Source: Oceanitalea sp047302425
Lineage (GTDB): Bacteria; Actinomycetota; Actinomycetes; Actinomycetales; Actinomycetaceae
NCBI RefSeq assembly: GCF_047302425.1
Contig: NZ_CP154855.1
Location: forward strand, 2,542,001-2,606,000
Direction: 5' to 3'
DNA length: 64,000 bases
Part shown: one piece after another, positions 56,000-64,000 of the stretch
Layout: each line of letters begins with the position of its first letter
How positions within the stretch are numbered: position 1 is the first letter of the stretch
Made by a program: the position numbers and the translations under genes
The notes under the pieces: generated by a model
Databases searched by the model: none
The model's input: only the letters and a program-made list of their open reading frames with translations
Told to the model about the DNA's origin: nothing

Positions 56000-56812
56000 T
56001 CACTTTCCCGCAGCGAGGGCGGCGGCTGCGGCGTCGTAGCGGTCGAGCACGATTGAGGTGAGCCGGGGGTCCGCGCCCAGGGGTGCCGTGACGACGTTGG
56101 CGCCGGCCTCCAGCACACGGTCGTAGAAGTACCCCGGCGCGAGCAGGTACGCGGCGACCACGACCCGGGGCGCGGCCGCGTCCCCGTCCCGCTGCTCCGG
56201 GCGCGCCGCGCCGGCGAGGGCGGCACGCGCTGCGGTGACGGCGTCGGGCACCGAGGGTTGTGCCTTGGCGCCGTAACCCACAGTGACCGGCCCCGGGTGC
56301 CGCTTGCGGAGCCCGGCGGCGACCTTCTCGACGTCGCGGGCGGCGCCGCTGCGGCTCGACCCGGCGGCGGCGACCACAACGGCGTCGTGCGGTCGCACCC
56401 CGGCCTCCTCGAGTCGGTGCGCGAGGAGGTCGACGAGGCGATGGTCAGGCCCAAGCGCCGGGGTGGCCACCGCCCGGCTGGCAGGTCCGTCACGGTCCGC
56501 GACCGCCGCGGCGATGTCCACCTCGACGTGGTACCCGCCCGAGAGCAGCAGCGGCACGACCACCGCACCCCCCGAGCCCCTGTCCGACGTCACCACCGAG
56601 GTCACGACGTCCGCCACCTCGGGCTGCTGCACGTCCACGAAGGCCTCCCGCACGTCCAACCCGGGACGCGCCGCGCGGACGTCGTCGAGGATGCTGCGGA
56701 CGACCTGCCGGCCGGTGGGGTCGTTGGTGCCGTGCGAGCACCCGATGAGCACGGGGGCGCTTCCCGGCCGTGAGCGCTCGGGTGCAGGCGCGGCCGCGAT
56801 GTGGGTGGTCAT
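56000..56812 (-). CDS. sirB: Sirohydrochlorin chelatase-like protein (CbiX/SirB family)
   Basis: This 270-residue protein has two CbiX-like half domains. The first starts VLIGCSHGTNDPTGRQVV with FVDVQQPEVADVV and VVPLLLSGGYHVEVDI, where the active His are in CSHG and GYHV. The second half ends VVAAYLLAPGYFYDRV. The family inserts iron into sirohydrochlorin to make siroheme, the cofactor of nitrite and sulfite reductases. The last gene of the nitrite operon, it overlaps hemD by four bases. Confidence 0.85.
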   Translation of the reverse strand: MTTHIAAAPAPERSRPGSAPVLIGCSHGTNDPTGRQVVRSILDDVRAARPGLDVREAFVDVQQPEVADVVTSVVTSDRGSGGAVVVPLLLSGGYHVEVDIAAAVADRDGPASRAVATPALGPDHRLVDLLAHRLEEAGVRPHDAVVVAAAGSSRSGAARDVEKVAAGLRKRHPGPVTVGYGAKAQPSVPDAVTAARAALAGAARPEQRDGDAAAPRVVVAAYLLAPGYFYDRVLEAGANVVTAPLGADPRLTSIVLDRYDAAAAALAAGK

Positions 56813-57954
56813 GTGAGCTCCAGTCGGTAGCCGCGCTTGACGACGGTCCGCACGAGGTCGCGCCGTCCGGCCGCCTCCCGCAGGCGGGCGACGGCGACCT
56901 CCGCGGCGTGGGGGTCGCTGGACTCCCCGGGCAGAGCAGCGAGCAGCTCGTCGCGAGTGACGACCTCACCGTGCCGCGAGGCGAGGAGCCGGAGCACCTC
57001 GAGAGAGCTCGGCGAGAGCGGGAGGACGACGCCGTCGAGCACGGCGACGCGCGAGCGGATCTGTAGCGGCCCCGCGACGGTCGCGAGCGCCACGGTCTCG
57101 GCGTGCTCGTAGTGGGCGACGAGGCTGCGGACGAGGGCGCCGAGGCGTCCCCGGTCGGGCTGCAGCGGCGTGACGCCGCGCCGCTCCAGCGGCCGCGCGG
57201 TCACCGGACCGACTGCTGCAGCGACCATCGCGCCGTCGCGGAAGCGGGCGAGGACCGCGTCACCGACACCGTGGGCCTCGGCGGCGCTGAGCCACGCCTC
57301 GGCGCCGGGCGCGGACGTGAAGACGACGGCGTCGATCTCGCCGGCCGCCGCGGACAGCACCGAGGTGTGCAGCGCATCGGGGTCCGGCGGAGGGCCCCAG
57401 CGGTACACGACGAGGGCGGCGACCTCGGCCCCGGCCTCGGTCAGCGCGGCGTCGAGCCCGTCGGCGCCGGCCCCGTGGTGCTGGACCGCGATCCGCAGGC
57501 CCCGTACGCCCTCCCCGAGGAGAAGGTCGGCGATCTCGGCAGAGCTCTCCGACTCCGCCACCCAGTCCGCCGTGAGGCCGGCCGCCTGGATCGCTCCCCT
57601 GGCCTTGGGACCGCGGGCGACAATCCGTGCCCCCGCCAGGACCTGGACCAACGCATCCGCGATCCCGTGGGCGTCCGCGGCCTCGACCCAGGCCCGGAAG
57701 CCGATCCCCGTCGTCACGACCACGGTGTCGGGCGGGCGGGCGATGAGCTCCCGCGTGGCGGCGAGGAGCCGGTCGTCGTCGACGTGGGGAATCATGCTCA
57801 GGGCCGGGGCGTGCCGGACCTCGGCGCCGCGGCGGGCGAGCGCGGCCGCCAGCTCCTCCTTGCGCCGGTCGGCCGTGACGAGGACGGTGCAGCCGGCCAT
57901 GACCTGCCGCAGCGCGTGCTCCGCGGCGAGGGGCGCGGGCGGCGCGACGCTCAC
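56809..57954 (-). CDS. hemD: Uroporphyrinogen-III synthase fused to winged-helix domain
   Basis: This 381-residue protein. Residues ~20-270 form a HemD domain (TVLVTADRRKEELAAALARRGAEVRHAPAL, VVVTTGIGFRAWVEAADAHG, DAVVFTSAPGAEAWLSAAEAHG), which makes uroporphyrinogen III from hydroxymethylbilane. Residues ~300-381 form an OmpR-type winged helix (LSPSSLEVLRLLASRHGEVVTRDELLAALPGES ... AVARLREAAGRRDLVRTVVKRGYRLEL) without a receiver domain. This fusion is known in actinobacteria near nitrite reductase genes and may regulate nitrogen genes as well. GTG 57954. Confidence 0.85.
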   Translation of the reverse strand: MSVAPPAPLAAEHALRQVMAGCTVLVTADRRKEELAAALARRGAEVRHAPALSMIPHVDDDRLLAATRELIARPPDTVVVTTGIGFRAWVEAADAHGIADALVQVLAGARIVARGPKARGAIQAAGLTADWVAESESSAEIADLLLGEGVRGLRIAVQHHGAGADGLDAALTEAGAEVAALVVYRWGPPPDPDALHTSVLSAAAGEIDAVVFTSAPGAEAWLSAAEAHGVGDAVLARFRDGAMVAAAVGPVTARPLERRGVTPLQPDRGRLGALVRSLVAHYEHAETVALATVAGPLQIRSRVAVLDGVVLPLSPSSLEVLRLLASRHGEVVTRDELLAALPGESSDPHAAEVAVARLREAAGRRDLVRTVVKRGYRLELT

Positions 57955-59201
57955 GCGATCAGCTCCCGGGACAGCCGCTGCTCGGCCTCCCGTGACAGCC
58001 GCTGCTCGGCGGCAACCTCCCCGACGACGATGACGGCCGGTGACCGGACCCCGACCTCGGCGGCGCGCCGCGCGAGGTCGCGCAGCACGGTCCGGGTGAC
58101 CCGCTGCCGCGGCGTCGAGCCGTTCTCGACGACGGCGACCGGCAGGTCGGGGTCGGCGCCGGCGCCCTGGAGCTGGGCGGTGAGACGAGGCAGCTGGGCC
58201 ACACCCATGAGGATGACGAGCGTCGTCGCCCGGTCTCGCACGGAGACGAGGGCACCCTCGTCGAGCCCGTCGTGGCCGCTGACGACGTGGAAGGCGGTGG
58301 CCGTGCCGCGATGGGTGAGCGGGATGCCGGCGAGCGCCGGCACGCTGAGCGCGCTCGAGACCCCGGGGACGACCTCGACGGGGATCCCGGCCGCTTGGCA
58401 CGCGGCGACCTCCTCCCCGCCGCGCCCGAAGACGAAGGAGTCCCCACCCTTGAGCCGCACGACCCGCCGCCCGCGCCGCGCCTGGGCGACGAGGATCGCG
58501 TTGATCTCCTCCTGCGGGACCGGGTGGTGCCCGGGCGTCTTGCCGACGTAGACGACCTCGACGTCGGGGGCGAGCTCGTCGAGCACCTCGACCGGGCCGA
58601 GGCGGTCGACGACGACGACGTCGGCCTCGGCGAGGGCTCGCCGGCCACGCACGGTGAGCAGGTCGACGGCGCCCGGGCCTCCCCCGACGAGGACGACGGA
58701 GCCGGGACCGGGGTGACGCCGTCGTCGTCCGTCGATGCCGCCGCCGCGGAGCAGCTCGGCGACGGTGTCGTGCACGACACGGCGCGGGTCGGCGCCCGGC
58801 GCGTCCCCCGCCGGCGACCGCGAGTCGGTGACGACCCCGACGATGACATCGCCGGTCCGCGTGGTCGCGGCGGTGCGGGCCGTGCCGCCGGGCGTGGCGG
58901 TGACGCACCACGTGCGGCGGGACGCCGCCCACCCGGCGAGCGCCTCGTTGACGGCCGCGTCGTCGGAGGCCGCCAGGACCAGCCACGCGTCGTCGAGGTC
59001 GGTCTCGGCGACCTCGCGGGCGAGCCAGGTGACGCCGTCGTCGAGGAGGAGCTGCGCCAGCTCGGCGCACACCCGGGGCGCGACGAGGCGGACGAGCGCG
59101 CCGTCCTCGAGCATGGCGCGCACCCGCCGCGCGGCGACAGGCCCACCGCCGGCGACGAGCACCGTCCGGCCCGCCAGCTCGATGCCGAGGAGCGTCGTCA
59201 T
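57951..59201 (-). CDS. cysG: Siroheme synthase, precorrin-2 dehydrogenase plus uroporphyrinogen methyltransferase
   Basis: This 416-residue protein. The N-terminal ~150 residues form the NAD-dependent precorrin-2 dehydrogenase/ferrochelatase-type domain (RTVLVAGGGPVAARRVRAMLEDGA, WLVLAASDDAAVNEAL). The C-terminal ~260 residues form the SAM-dependent uroporphyrinogen-III methyltransferase (VVLVGGGPGAVDLLTVRGRRAL, VVVDRLGP, VVRLKGGDSFVFGRGGEE, GIPLTHRGTA). The two parts are joined by an Arg/Gly linker. The C-terminus has a duplicated EQRLSRE. It overlaps nirD and hemD by four bases. Confidence 0.92.
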   Translation of the reverse strand: MTTLLGIELAGRTVLVAGGGPVAARRVRAMLEDGALVRLVAPRVCAELAQLLLDDGVTWLAREVAETDLDDAWLVLAASDDAAVNEALAGWAASRRTWCVTATPGGTARTAATTRTGDVIVGVVTDSRSPAGDAPGADPRRVVHDTVAELLRGGGIDGRRRRHPGPGSVVLVGGGPGAVDLLTVRGRRALAEADVVVVDRLGPVEVLDELAPDVEVVYVGKTPGHHPVPQEEINAILVAQARRGRRVVRLKGGDSFVFGRGGEEVAACQAAGIPVEVVPGVSSALSVPALAGIPLTHRGTATAFHVVSGHDGLDEGALVSVRDRATTLVILMGVAQLPRLTAQLQGAGADPDLPVAVVENGSTPRQRVTRTVLRDLARRAAEVGVRSPAVIVVGEVAAEQRLSREAEQRLSRELIA

Positions 59202-59605
59202 CGCGCCACCTCCCGCGCGGGCGGCTCGGGAGCCGCGACGTGGACGACGCCGTCGCGCACGAGGACGGGCCACGTCACCAGGTCGCCGTCGCCGTCGAGC
59301 GGTGTGCGCCCGGCCGGGTCGAGGCAGCGGCCGGTGGACAGCTCGAACACCTGCTTGTACATGGGGCTCGCGACGGTCGGGACCCCGCCGCGCGTCCCGA
59401 CGATCCCGCGGGACATGACGTTGGCGCCGCAGTAGGGGTCGCGCTGCTGGACCGCGTGGACCGTGTCGTCGGGCAGCCGGAACAGGGCGACCTGCGTGCC
59501 GCCGACGAGGGCGGCTGCGCCGCGCTCGACGAGCAGGTCCTCGAGCCGGCACACCCGCTCCCAGGCGGTGTCGACGAGGGGCTGGGCGTGGGACAGGGCG
59601 CTCAT
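59198..59605 (-). CDS. nirD: Assimilatory nitrite reductase small subunit
   Basis: This 135-residue NirD has the Rieske-like fold without iron-sulfur ligands. Markers are WERVCRLEDLLVERGAAALVGGTQVALFRLPDD, DPYCGANVMSRGIVG and ASPMYKQVFELSTGRCLD. It pairs with NirB to reduce nitrite to ammonium with NAD(P)H. ATG 59605 overlaps the nirB stop (ATGA). Confidence 0.93.
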   Translation of the reverse strand: MSALSHAQPLVDTAWERVCRLEDLLVERGAAALVGGTQVALFRLPDDTVHAVQQRDPYCGANVMSRGIVGTRGGVPTVASPMYKQVFELSTGRCLDPAGRTPLDGDGDLVTWPVLVRDGVVHVAAPEPPAREVAR

Positions 59606-62211
59606 CTGTGTACCTCCAGGGTCGGGCCGGCGATGACGGTGGCGGTGTCGGCGGGCGTCGCCGGGCGGATCTGGCCGCGTTCGACGACGTAGGCGAGGTC
59701 GGGGTCGGGCTCGGAGGGCGCGTTGACGAACGAGCCGAAGCGGCGCAGCTTGTCGGGGTCCTCGAGCACCGCCTTCCACTCGTCCTCGTAGGCGTCGACG
59801 TGCCGGGCCATGGCGGCGTCGAGGTCGGCGCCGATCCCGAGGGAGTCCTCGACGATCACCTCGCGGATGGCCTCGAGGCCGCCCTCGTAGTCCGCGACCC
59901 AGGCGGCGGTGCGCTGCAGGCGGTCGGCGGTGCGGATGTAGTACATGAGGAACCGGTCGATAGTCCGAAGGAGCTCCTCGGAGGTGAGGTCCTCCGCGAG
60001 GAGCTGCGCGTGCCGCGGGGTGAAGCCGCCGTTGCCGCCGACGTACACGTTCCAGCCCTTGTCGGTCGCGATGACGCCGACGTCCTTGCCGCGTGCCTCG
60101 GCGCACTCGCGCGCGCAGCCCGACACCCCGAGCTTGAGCTTGTGCGGCGAGCGCAGGCCGCGGTAGCGCAGCTCGAGCTCGACCGCCATGCCCACGGAGT
60201 CCTGGACGCCGAAGCGGCACCACGTGGACCCGACGCAGGACTTCACCGTGCGCAGCGACTTGCCGTAGGCGTGGCCGGACTCGAAGCCGTGGTCGACCAG
60301 CCGGCGCCAGATCTCGGGGAGCTGCTCGATACGAGCGCCGAACATGTCGATCCGCTGACCGCCGGTGATCTTCGTGTACAAGCCGAAGTCCTTGGCCACC
60401 TGGCCGATGACGAGCAGCCCGTCCGGGGTGATCTCCCCGCCGGGGATCCGCGGGACGACCGAGTAGGTGCCGTCCTTCTGGATGTTCGCCAGCACGTGGT
60501 CGTTGGTGTCCTGCAGCGCCGCCTGCTCGCCGTCGAGGATGTGGCCGTTGCCGAGCGAGGCGAGGATCGAGGCGACGACGGGCTTGCAGATGTCGCAGCC
60601 GCGTCCGCCGTCGCCGAAGCGCCCGATGATCTCGCTGAAGGTGTGGAGGTCGGCGACCCGGACGGCGTCGAAGAGCTGGGCGCGGGAGAGCTCGAAGTGC
60701 TCGCACAGCGCGGTGGAGACCTCGATGCCGGCCCGCTCGAGCTCCGTCGTCGTGATCTTCTTGACGAGCGGGAGGCAGGAGCCGCAGGAGGTGCCGGCCC
60801 TCGTGCACGCCTTGACGCCCGCGACGTCGGTGCAGCCGTGCTCGGTGACGGCGCCGCGGATCGTGCCGGCGCTGACGTTGTTGCACGAGCAGACGGTCGC
60901 GTCGTCGGGCAGCTCGAGTGCCGGGGCGGTCCCGGCACCCTGCGGCAGGAGGAACAGGCCCGGGTCACCGGGCAGCTCCGCGCCGAGCATGGGGCGCAGC
61001 GTCGCGTAGGCGCTCGCGTCGCCGACGAACACGCCCCCGAGCAGGGTGCGCGCGTCGTCGGACAGGACGAGCTTCTTGTAGATGCCGGCGACGGGGTCGG
61101 CGTGGACGAGCTCCATCGCCCCCTCGGTGCGCGCGAAGACGTCACCGAAGCTCGCGACGTCGACCCCCTGCAGCTTGAGCTTCGTCGCGGTGTCGGCGCC
61201 GGGGAACGTCGCCTCCCCGCCAAGAAGGCGGTCGGCGACGACCTCCGCCATGGCGTAGCCGGGGGCGACGAGACCGATGCACCGGCCCTCGATGCACGCG
61301 ACCTCCCCGACCGCCCACACGTGCTCGTCCTCGGTCCGGCACGCGAGGTCGACGACGGCGCCGCCCCGCTCCCCCACCGGCAGGCCGCTGGCGCGGACGA
61401 GCTCGTCACGCGGCCGCACGCCCGTGGCGAGGACGACGACGTCGACGTCCAGGCGCCCGCCGTCGGCGAAGTCGAGCCGCCCGACGTCCCCGGTGCGCCG
61501 GGAGGCCACCATCGCGCTGGTCGCGGTCTCGCAGCGGACGGCGATGCCCATGTCGTTGATGAGCCGCTTGAGCGCCTGCCCACCGCCGAGGTCGATCTGC
61601 GCGTCCATGAGGTGCGTGCCGAACTGGATCACCGTGGCCTGCGCACCGAGCGCCTTGAGCGCTCCCGCCGCCTCGAGCCCGAGGAGCCCGCCGCCGATGA
61701 CGGCGCCTCGCACGGGGCGCTCCCACCCGGCCTTGGTGGTGACCCGCTTCCGCTCGACCCAGGAGCTGAGGGCGGCGAGGTCATCGATGGTGCGGTAGAC
61801 GAAGACGCCGGGCAGGTCGGTGCCACGGACCGGCGGCCTGGCGGCTGAGGAGCCGGTGGCGAGCACGAGCTCGTCGTAGCCGTGGACGCGGCCGAAGCGG
61901 TCGGTGACCGTGCGCGCCTCCCGGTCGATCGCGGTGACGGCGCAGTCGTGGTGAAGCGTGACGAGCTCGTCGTCCCACAGCGCCGGGTCGCCCAGCGTCA
62001 GTTCCTCGGGGTTGCGGGCCGAGAAGTAGCTCGTGAGCGCGACGCGGTCGTACGGCGCGCGGGGCTCCTCGGCGAACACCGTGATGCGCCAGGTCCCGGC
62101 GTGGTCGCGGTCGCGCACCGCCTCGACGAGCCGCTGGGCGACCATGCCGCCGCCGACGACGACGAGGTGCCGGGTGTCGCGCCCGGCGGGAGCGGTCTGG
62201 GGTCCGGTCAC
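59602..62211 (-). CDS. nirB: Assimilatory nitrite reductase large subunit
   Basis: This 869-residue enzyme has, in order: FAD/NAD(P)H domain (LVVVGGGMVAQRLVEAV, ATGSSAARPPVRGTDLPGVFVYRT, VIGGGLLGLEAAGALKALGA); a BFD-like [2Fe-2S] site (CSCNNVSAGTIRGAV ... CGSCLPLVK); and the sulfite/nitrite reductase domains with siroheme/[4Fe-4S] Cys in KSCVGSTWCRFG and SGCARECAEARGKD. All ligands are present. GTG 62211. It reduces nitrite to ammonium for assimilation. GlnR-like boxes lie about 95 bases upstream. Confidence 0.95.
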   Translation of the reverse strand: MTGPQTAPAGRDTRHLVVVGGGMVAQRLVEAVRDRDHAGTWRITVFAEEPRAPYDRVALTSYFSARNPEELTLGDPALWDDELVTLHHDCAVTAIDREARTVTDRFGRVHGYDELVLATGSSAARPPVRGTDLPGVFVYRTIDDLAALSSWVERKRVTTKAGWERPVRGAVIGGGLLGLEAAGALKALGAQATVIQFGTHLMDAQIDLGGGQALKRLINDMGIAVRCETATSAMVASRRTGDVGRLDFADGGRLDVDVVVLATGVRPRDELVRASGLPVGERGGAVVDLACRTEDEHVWAVGEVACIEGRCIGLVAPGYAMAEVVADRLLGGEATFPGADTATKLKLQGVDVASFGDVFARTEGAMELVHADPVAGIYKKLVLSDDARTLLGGVFVGDASAYATLRPMLGAELPGDPGLFLLPQGAGTAPALELPDDATVCSCNNVSAGTIRGAVTEHGCTDVAGVKACTRAGTSCGSCLPLVKKITTTELERAGIEVSTALCEHFELSRAQLFDAVRVADLHTFSEIIGRFGDGGRGCDICKPVVASILASLGNGHILDGEQAALQDTNDHVLANIQKDGTYSVVPRIPGGEITPDGLLVIGQVAKDFGLYTKITGGQRIDMFGARIEQLPEIWRRLVDHGFESGHAYGKSLRTVKSCVGSTWCRFGVQDSVGMAVELELRYRGLRSPHKLKLGVSGCARECAEARGKDVGVIATDKGWNVYVGGNGGFTPRHAQLLAEDLTSEELLRTIDRFLMYYIRTADRLQRTAAWVADYEGGLEAIREVIVEDSLGIGADLDAAMARHVDAYEDEWKAVLEDPDKLRRFGSFVNAPSEPDPDLAYVVERGQIRPATPADTATVIAGPTLEVHR

Positions 62212-62232
62212 GGCGATCTCCTGACATGTGGT

Positions 62233-62253
62233 GGGGCGAGTCAGCCTCGCCCC
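62233..62253 (-). other. Hairpin in the nirB leader
   Basis: A perfect 8-bp stem, GGGGCGAG with CTCGCCCC, and a 5-base loop lie about 20 bases before the nirB start. There is no T run, so it may be an RNA-level control element rather than a terminator. GGAG lies between it and the start. Confidence 0.4.
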
Positions 62254-62305
62254 GTCCGGTTCGGGTGTGGGTCCGGGACGGTACTCACGACGCTACGGAG
62301 CCGTG

Positions 62306-62332
62306 GTTTCCCGGCCGTTCCGCGCTTGTTGC
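62306..62332 (-). promoter_or_regulatory. Candidate GlnR box 1 upstream of nirB
   Basis: On the minus strand this reads GCAAC-N6-GGAAC-N6-GAAAC. The actinobacterial nitrogen regulator GlnR binds GTNAC/GAAAC-type half-sites separated by six bases. Confidence 0.55.
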
Positions 62333-62347
62333 GGGCAGGTAAATGCT

Positions 62348-62363
62348 GTTTCACGAGCGTTGC
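62348..62363 (-). promoter_or_regulatory. Candidate GlnR box 2 upstream of nirB
   Basis: On the minus strand this reads GCAAC-N6-GAAAC, overlapping the stop region of the upstream gene, 15 bases from box 1. It matches the a-b half-site pattern of GlnR. Confidence 0.5.
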
Positions 62364-64000
62364 GGGCTCGGTGAGAGGGCGGGGCTGCCGGGCATCACGT
62401 CCTCGCTCGGGTCCGCTGCCGCCAGCCAGTCCGCGATGCCGCAGACCACGTCCCTGCACCCGCCGCACCCGGTCGTGGCGCGGGTCCCCCGGGCGAGCTC
62501 GTCGGCGCTCCGCGCCCCGTCGTGCCAGCACGCGACGAGGTCGCCCTTGGTCACGCCGTTGCAGTGGCACACGGTGGTCCGGTCGGGCATGTGGGTCGGG
62601 GTCGCCGCCTGGACCGGGGCGGGTGCCACCGGCCGCAGCAGCAGGTGGGCCGGGTCCGCCGGGACGGGGACGCGGCGGGTGTACGTCGCGGTGAGGTCGG
62701 CGCCCACGTCCGGTGCACCGACGCACGTCGCCCCGACGAGGAACCCGTCGGCGACCACGACCCGGACGTATCGCCCGGACGCCGGGTCGCTCAGCGTCAG
62801 CGAGCGGTGGCCCGGTTCCCGGCCCGACGCCCCCATCGTCACGATCTCCAGGCCGGCCGCCTTGACGCGGACGACGTCGGTGCCCGTGACGCGTGGGTTC
62901 CCCGCGGCCCCTCCAGGTTGCGGGTCGTGCGGACGCACGACGGCGCTCGTCGCCAGCCGCAGCGCCATGCTGGGCCGGTCCGCGTCGCCCGCCGACGCGG
63001 GGCGACCGGAAAGGCGGCCCGCGGTCGCGCCCTCGTCCGGCCGGGCTACCGCTGCGAGCGCCTCGGCGAGACGCCGCGACTGGTCCCACCCCTGCGCGAT
63101 GAGGCCGGTGCCGCCCTCGGGCGGCTGTGCGCAGTCGCCGATCGCGAAGACGCGCGGGTCGTCCGGGCTGGCGAGGTCCTCGCCCACGACCACGCCCCGG
63201 TCGACCCTCAGCCTCGCGGCCCGCGCCAGTCCTGTCTCGGGGACGGTGCCGCACGCGAGCACGACGAGGTCGGCCCCGACGTCCACGACGCGGGTCCCGG
63301 CCGTCGGGTCGTCGGGCGTGTGGACCTCGACACCGCAGGCCCGCCCGTGCTGGTCGACGCGGACCCGCTCGGTGCGCGCCCTCGTCCACGTGCGCACCCC
63401 GAGGCGGGCCAGGCTCGCCTCGACGACGCGCCCGGCGTCGGTGTCGAGCTGGCGGTCCATCGGGCTCGCCCCGCCGTGCACGACGCTTACGGGGACACCG
63501 CGGTGCGCCAGCCCGCACGCCACCTCGAGGCCGAGCACACCCGCGCCGATGACGACGGCGTGCCGAGCGTTGGCCGCGGCGGCGACGATCCCGCGTGCGT
63601 CGTCGAGCGTGCGCAGGGCGTGCACGCCCCGCGGGAAGCCCCCCGCCCTGTCGGTGATGCCGCGGATGTCGGGGACGCGGGCCGCGGCGCCGGTCGCGAG
63701 GACGACCGCGTCGTAGGGGTAGGCGCCGTCGGCGGTGATGACCCGCCGCGAGGAGCGGTCGATGGCGATGGCCTCGGTGCCGCGGCGCACCGCCACGCGC
63801 TCGTCGTCCGCGCCGGGCAGACCGATCGCCGCGAGCTCGACCTTCCCGGCGACGACCTCGCTGAGCAGGACTCGGTTGTAGGGCTCGTACTCCTCGGCGC
63901 CGAGCACGGTGATCTCGGCTGCGCCCGCCTCGTCGTCGCTCAGCCGCGCGACGAGGTCGCTCGCGAACCGGGAGCCGACCATGCCGTTGCCGACGACAAC
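62351..64000 (-). CDS. NAD(P)/FAD oxidoreductase with [2Fe-2S] site (runs off window)
   Basis: The frame is open at base 64000 (visible start ...VVVGNGMVGSRFASDLVARL), so the true N-terminus lies outside. The 549 visible residues carry a FAD-binding domain, EYEPYNRVLLSEVVAGK, AVVLATGAAARVPDIRG, a second Rossmann motif (HAVVIGAGVLGLEVACGLAHRG) and FAIGDCAQPPEGG. The C-terminal BFD-like cluster site has CHCNGVTKGDLVACW and TGCGGCRDVVCG. It resembles the electron-transfer subunit of assimilatory nitrate/nitrite reductases and the N-terminal half of NirB. It lies 140 bases upstream of nirB on the same strand. Confidence 0.85.
   Translation of the reverse strand, partial: VVVGNGMVGSRFASDLVARLSDDEAGAAEITVLGAEEYEPYNRVLLSEVVAGKVELAAIGLPGADDERVAVRRGTEAIAIDRSSRRVITADGAYPYDAVVLATGAAARVPDIRGITDRAGGFPRGVHALRTLDDARGIVAAAANARHAVVIGAGVLGLEVACGLAHRGVPVSVVHGGASPMDRQLDTDAGRVVEASLARLGVRTWTRARTERVRVDQHGRACGVEVHTPDDPTAGTRVVDVGADLVVLACGTVPETGLARAARLRVDRGVVVGEDLASPDDPRVFAIGDCAQPPEGGTGLIAQGWDQSRRLAEALAAVARPDEGATAGRLSGRPASAGDADRPSMALRLATSAVVRPHDPQPGGAAGNPRVTGTDVVRVKAAGLEIVTMGASGREPGHRSLTLSDPASGRYVRVVVADGFLVGATCVGAPDVGADLTATYTRRVPVPADPAHLLLRPVAPAPVQAATPTHMPDRTTVCHCNGVTKGDLVACWHDGARSADELARGTRATTGCGGCRDVVCGIADWLAAADPSEDVMPGSPALSPSPQRS

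Noticed and set aside
57955..59070. Large minus-strand extension of hemD across cysG
   Set aside because: It is the wrong frame over cysG and is Arg/Gly-rich without motifs. The GTG at 57954 overlaps the cysG stop as elsewhere in this operon.

Overview
The window is high-GC DNA (low 70s percent by eye) from an actinobacterium. The gene set supports this: SteA/SteB, a TlyA/NAD kinase/RecN run, MurJ, a HemD fused to a winged helix, and an rrn operon without spacer tRNAs. It looks like an order Micrococcales chromosome, perhaps Cellulomonadaceae or Bogoriellaceae (inference; the 16S gene at 37268-38795 can settle it). Almost everything is on the minus strand in tightly overlapping operons.

Layout. 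1-3100: a partial fructosamine-kinase-family gene, an OmpR-type response regulator, a lone ribbon-helix-helix gene, a ParDE toxin-antitoxin pair with a palindromic operator, and a methyltransferase. 3100-8400: an unusual signalling and secretion cluster made of a sensor kinase, a membrane protein with a degenerate GGDEF domain, three proteins with SipW-type signal peptides, and a protein resembling an HPt domain without its histidine. A run of CTGAGG repeats phased at 10/11/22 bp precedes the secreted genes. 8400-17100: AEC transporter, sirtuin, TfoX-like protein, tRNA-Ala, a phosphatase/RsfS/NadD/ProA block, CtaA and an SdpI-like protein. 17100-31200: NUDIX, pyrG, a glycosyltransferase, murJ, steB, steA, recN, nadK, tlyA, azlCD and a HAD phosphatase. 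31200-39500: a TPR protein with an Arg/Gly-rich head and acidic tail, then a complete rrn operon (16S-23S-5S) with promoter, processing stem and terminator. 39500-50130: tyrS, mpg and an eight-gene arginine operon (argCJBDFRGH), with a candidate ARG box over the argC -10.

50130-55990 is an accessory island of visibly lower GC. It carries an AAA ATPase and a subtilisin-like S8 peptidase separated by an XRE regulator. The pair resembles the anti-phage system IetAS. The peptidase gene is split by an ISL3-type insertion sequence (53093-54541) with an exact 8-bp target duplication. Removing the element and one duplication copy restores one uninterrupted 804-codon frame carrying Asp, His, Asn and Ser in subtilase order. 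The insertion therefore looks recent, and the system is probably inactive as it stands. A (GCTCGT)15 hexanucleotide tract lies downstream.

55990-64000 is a nitrite assimilation and siroheme operon: an oxidoreductase running off the window, nirB, nirD, cysG, hemD with a DNA-binding domain, and sirB. GlnR-like boxes precede nirB. Three intergenic sites (about 9.4, 17.0 and 29.1 kb) carry tandem arrays of the same 18-nt unit, which has no known role.
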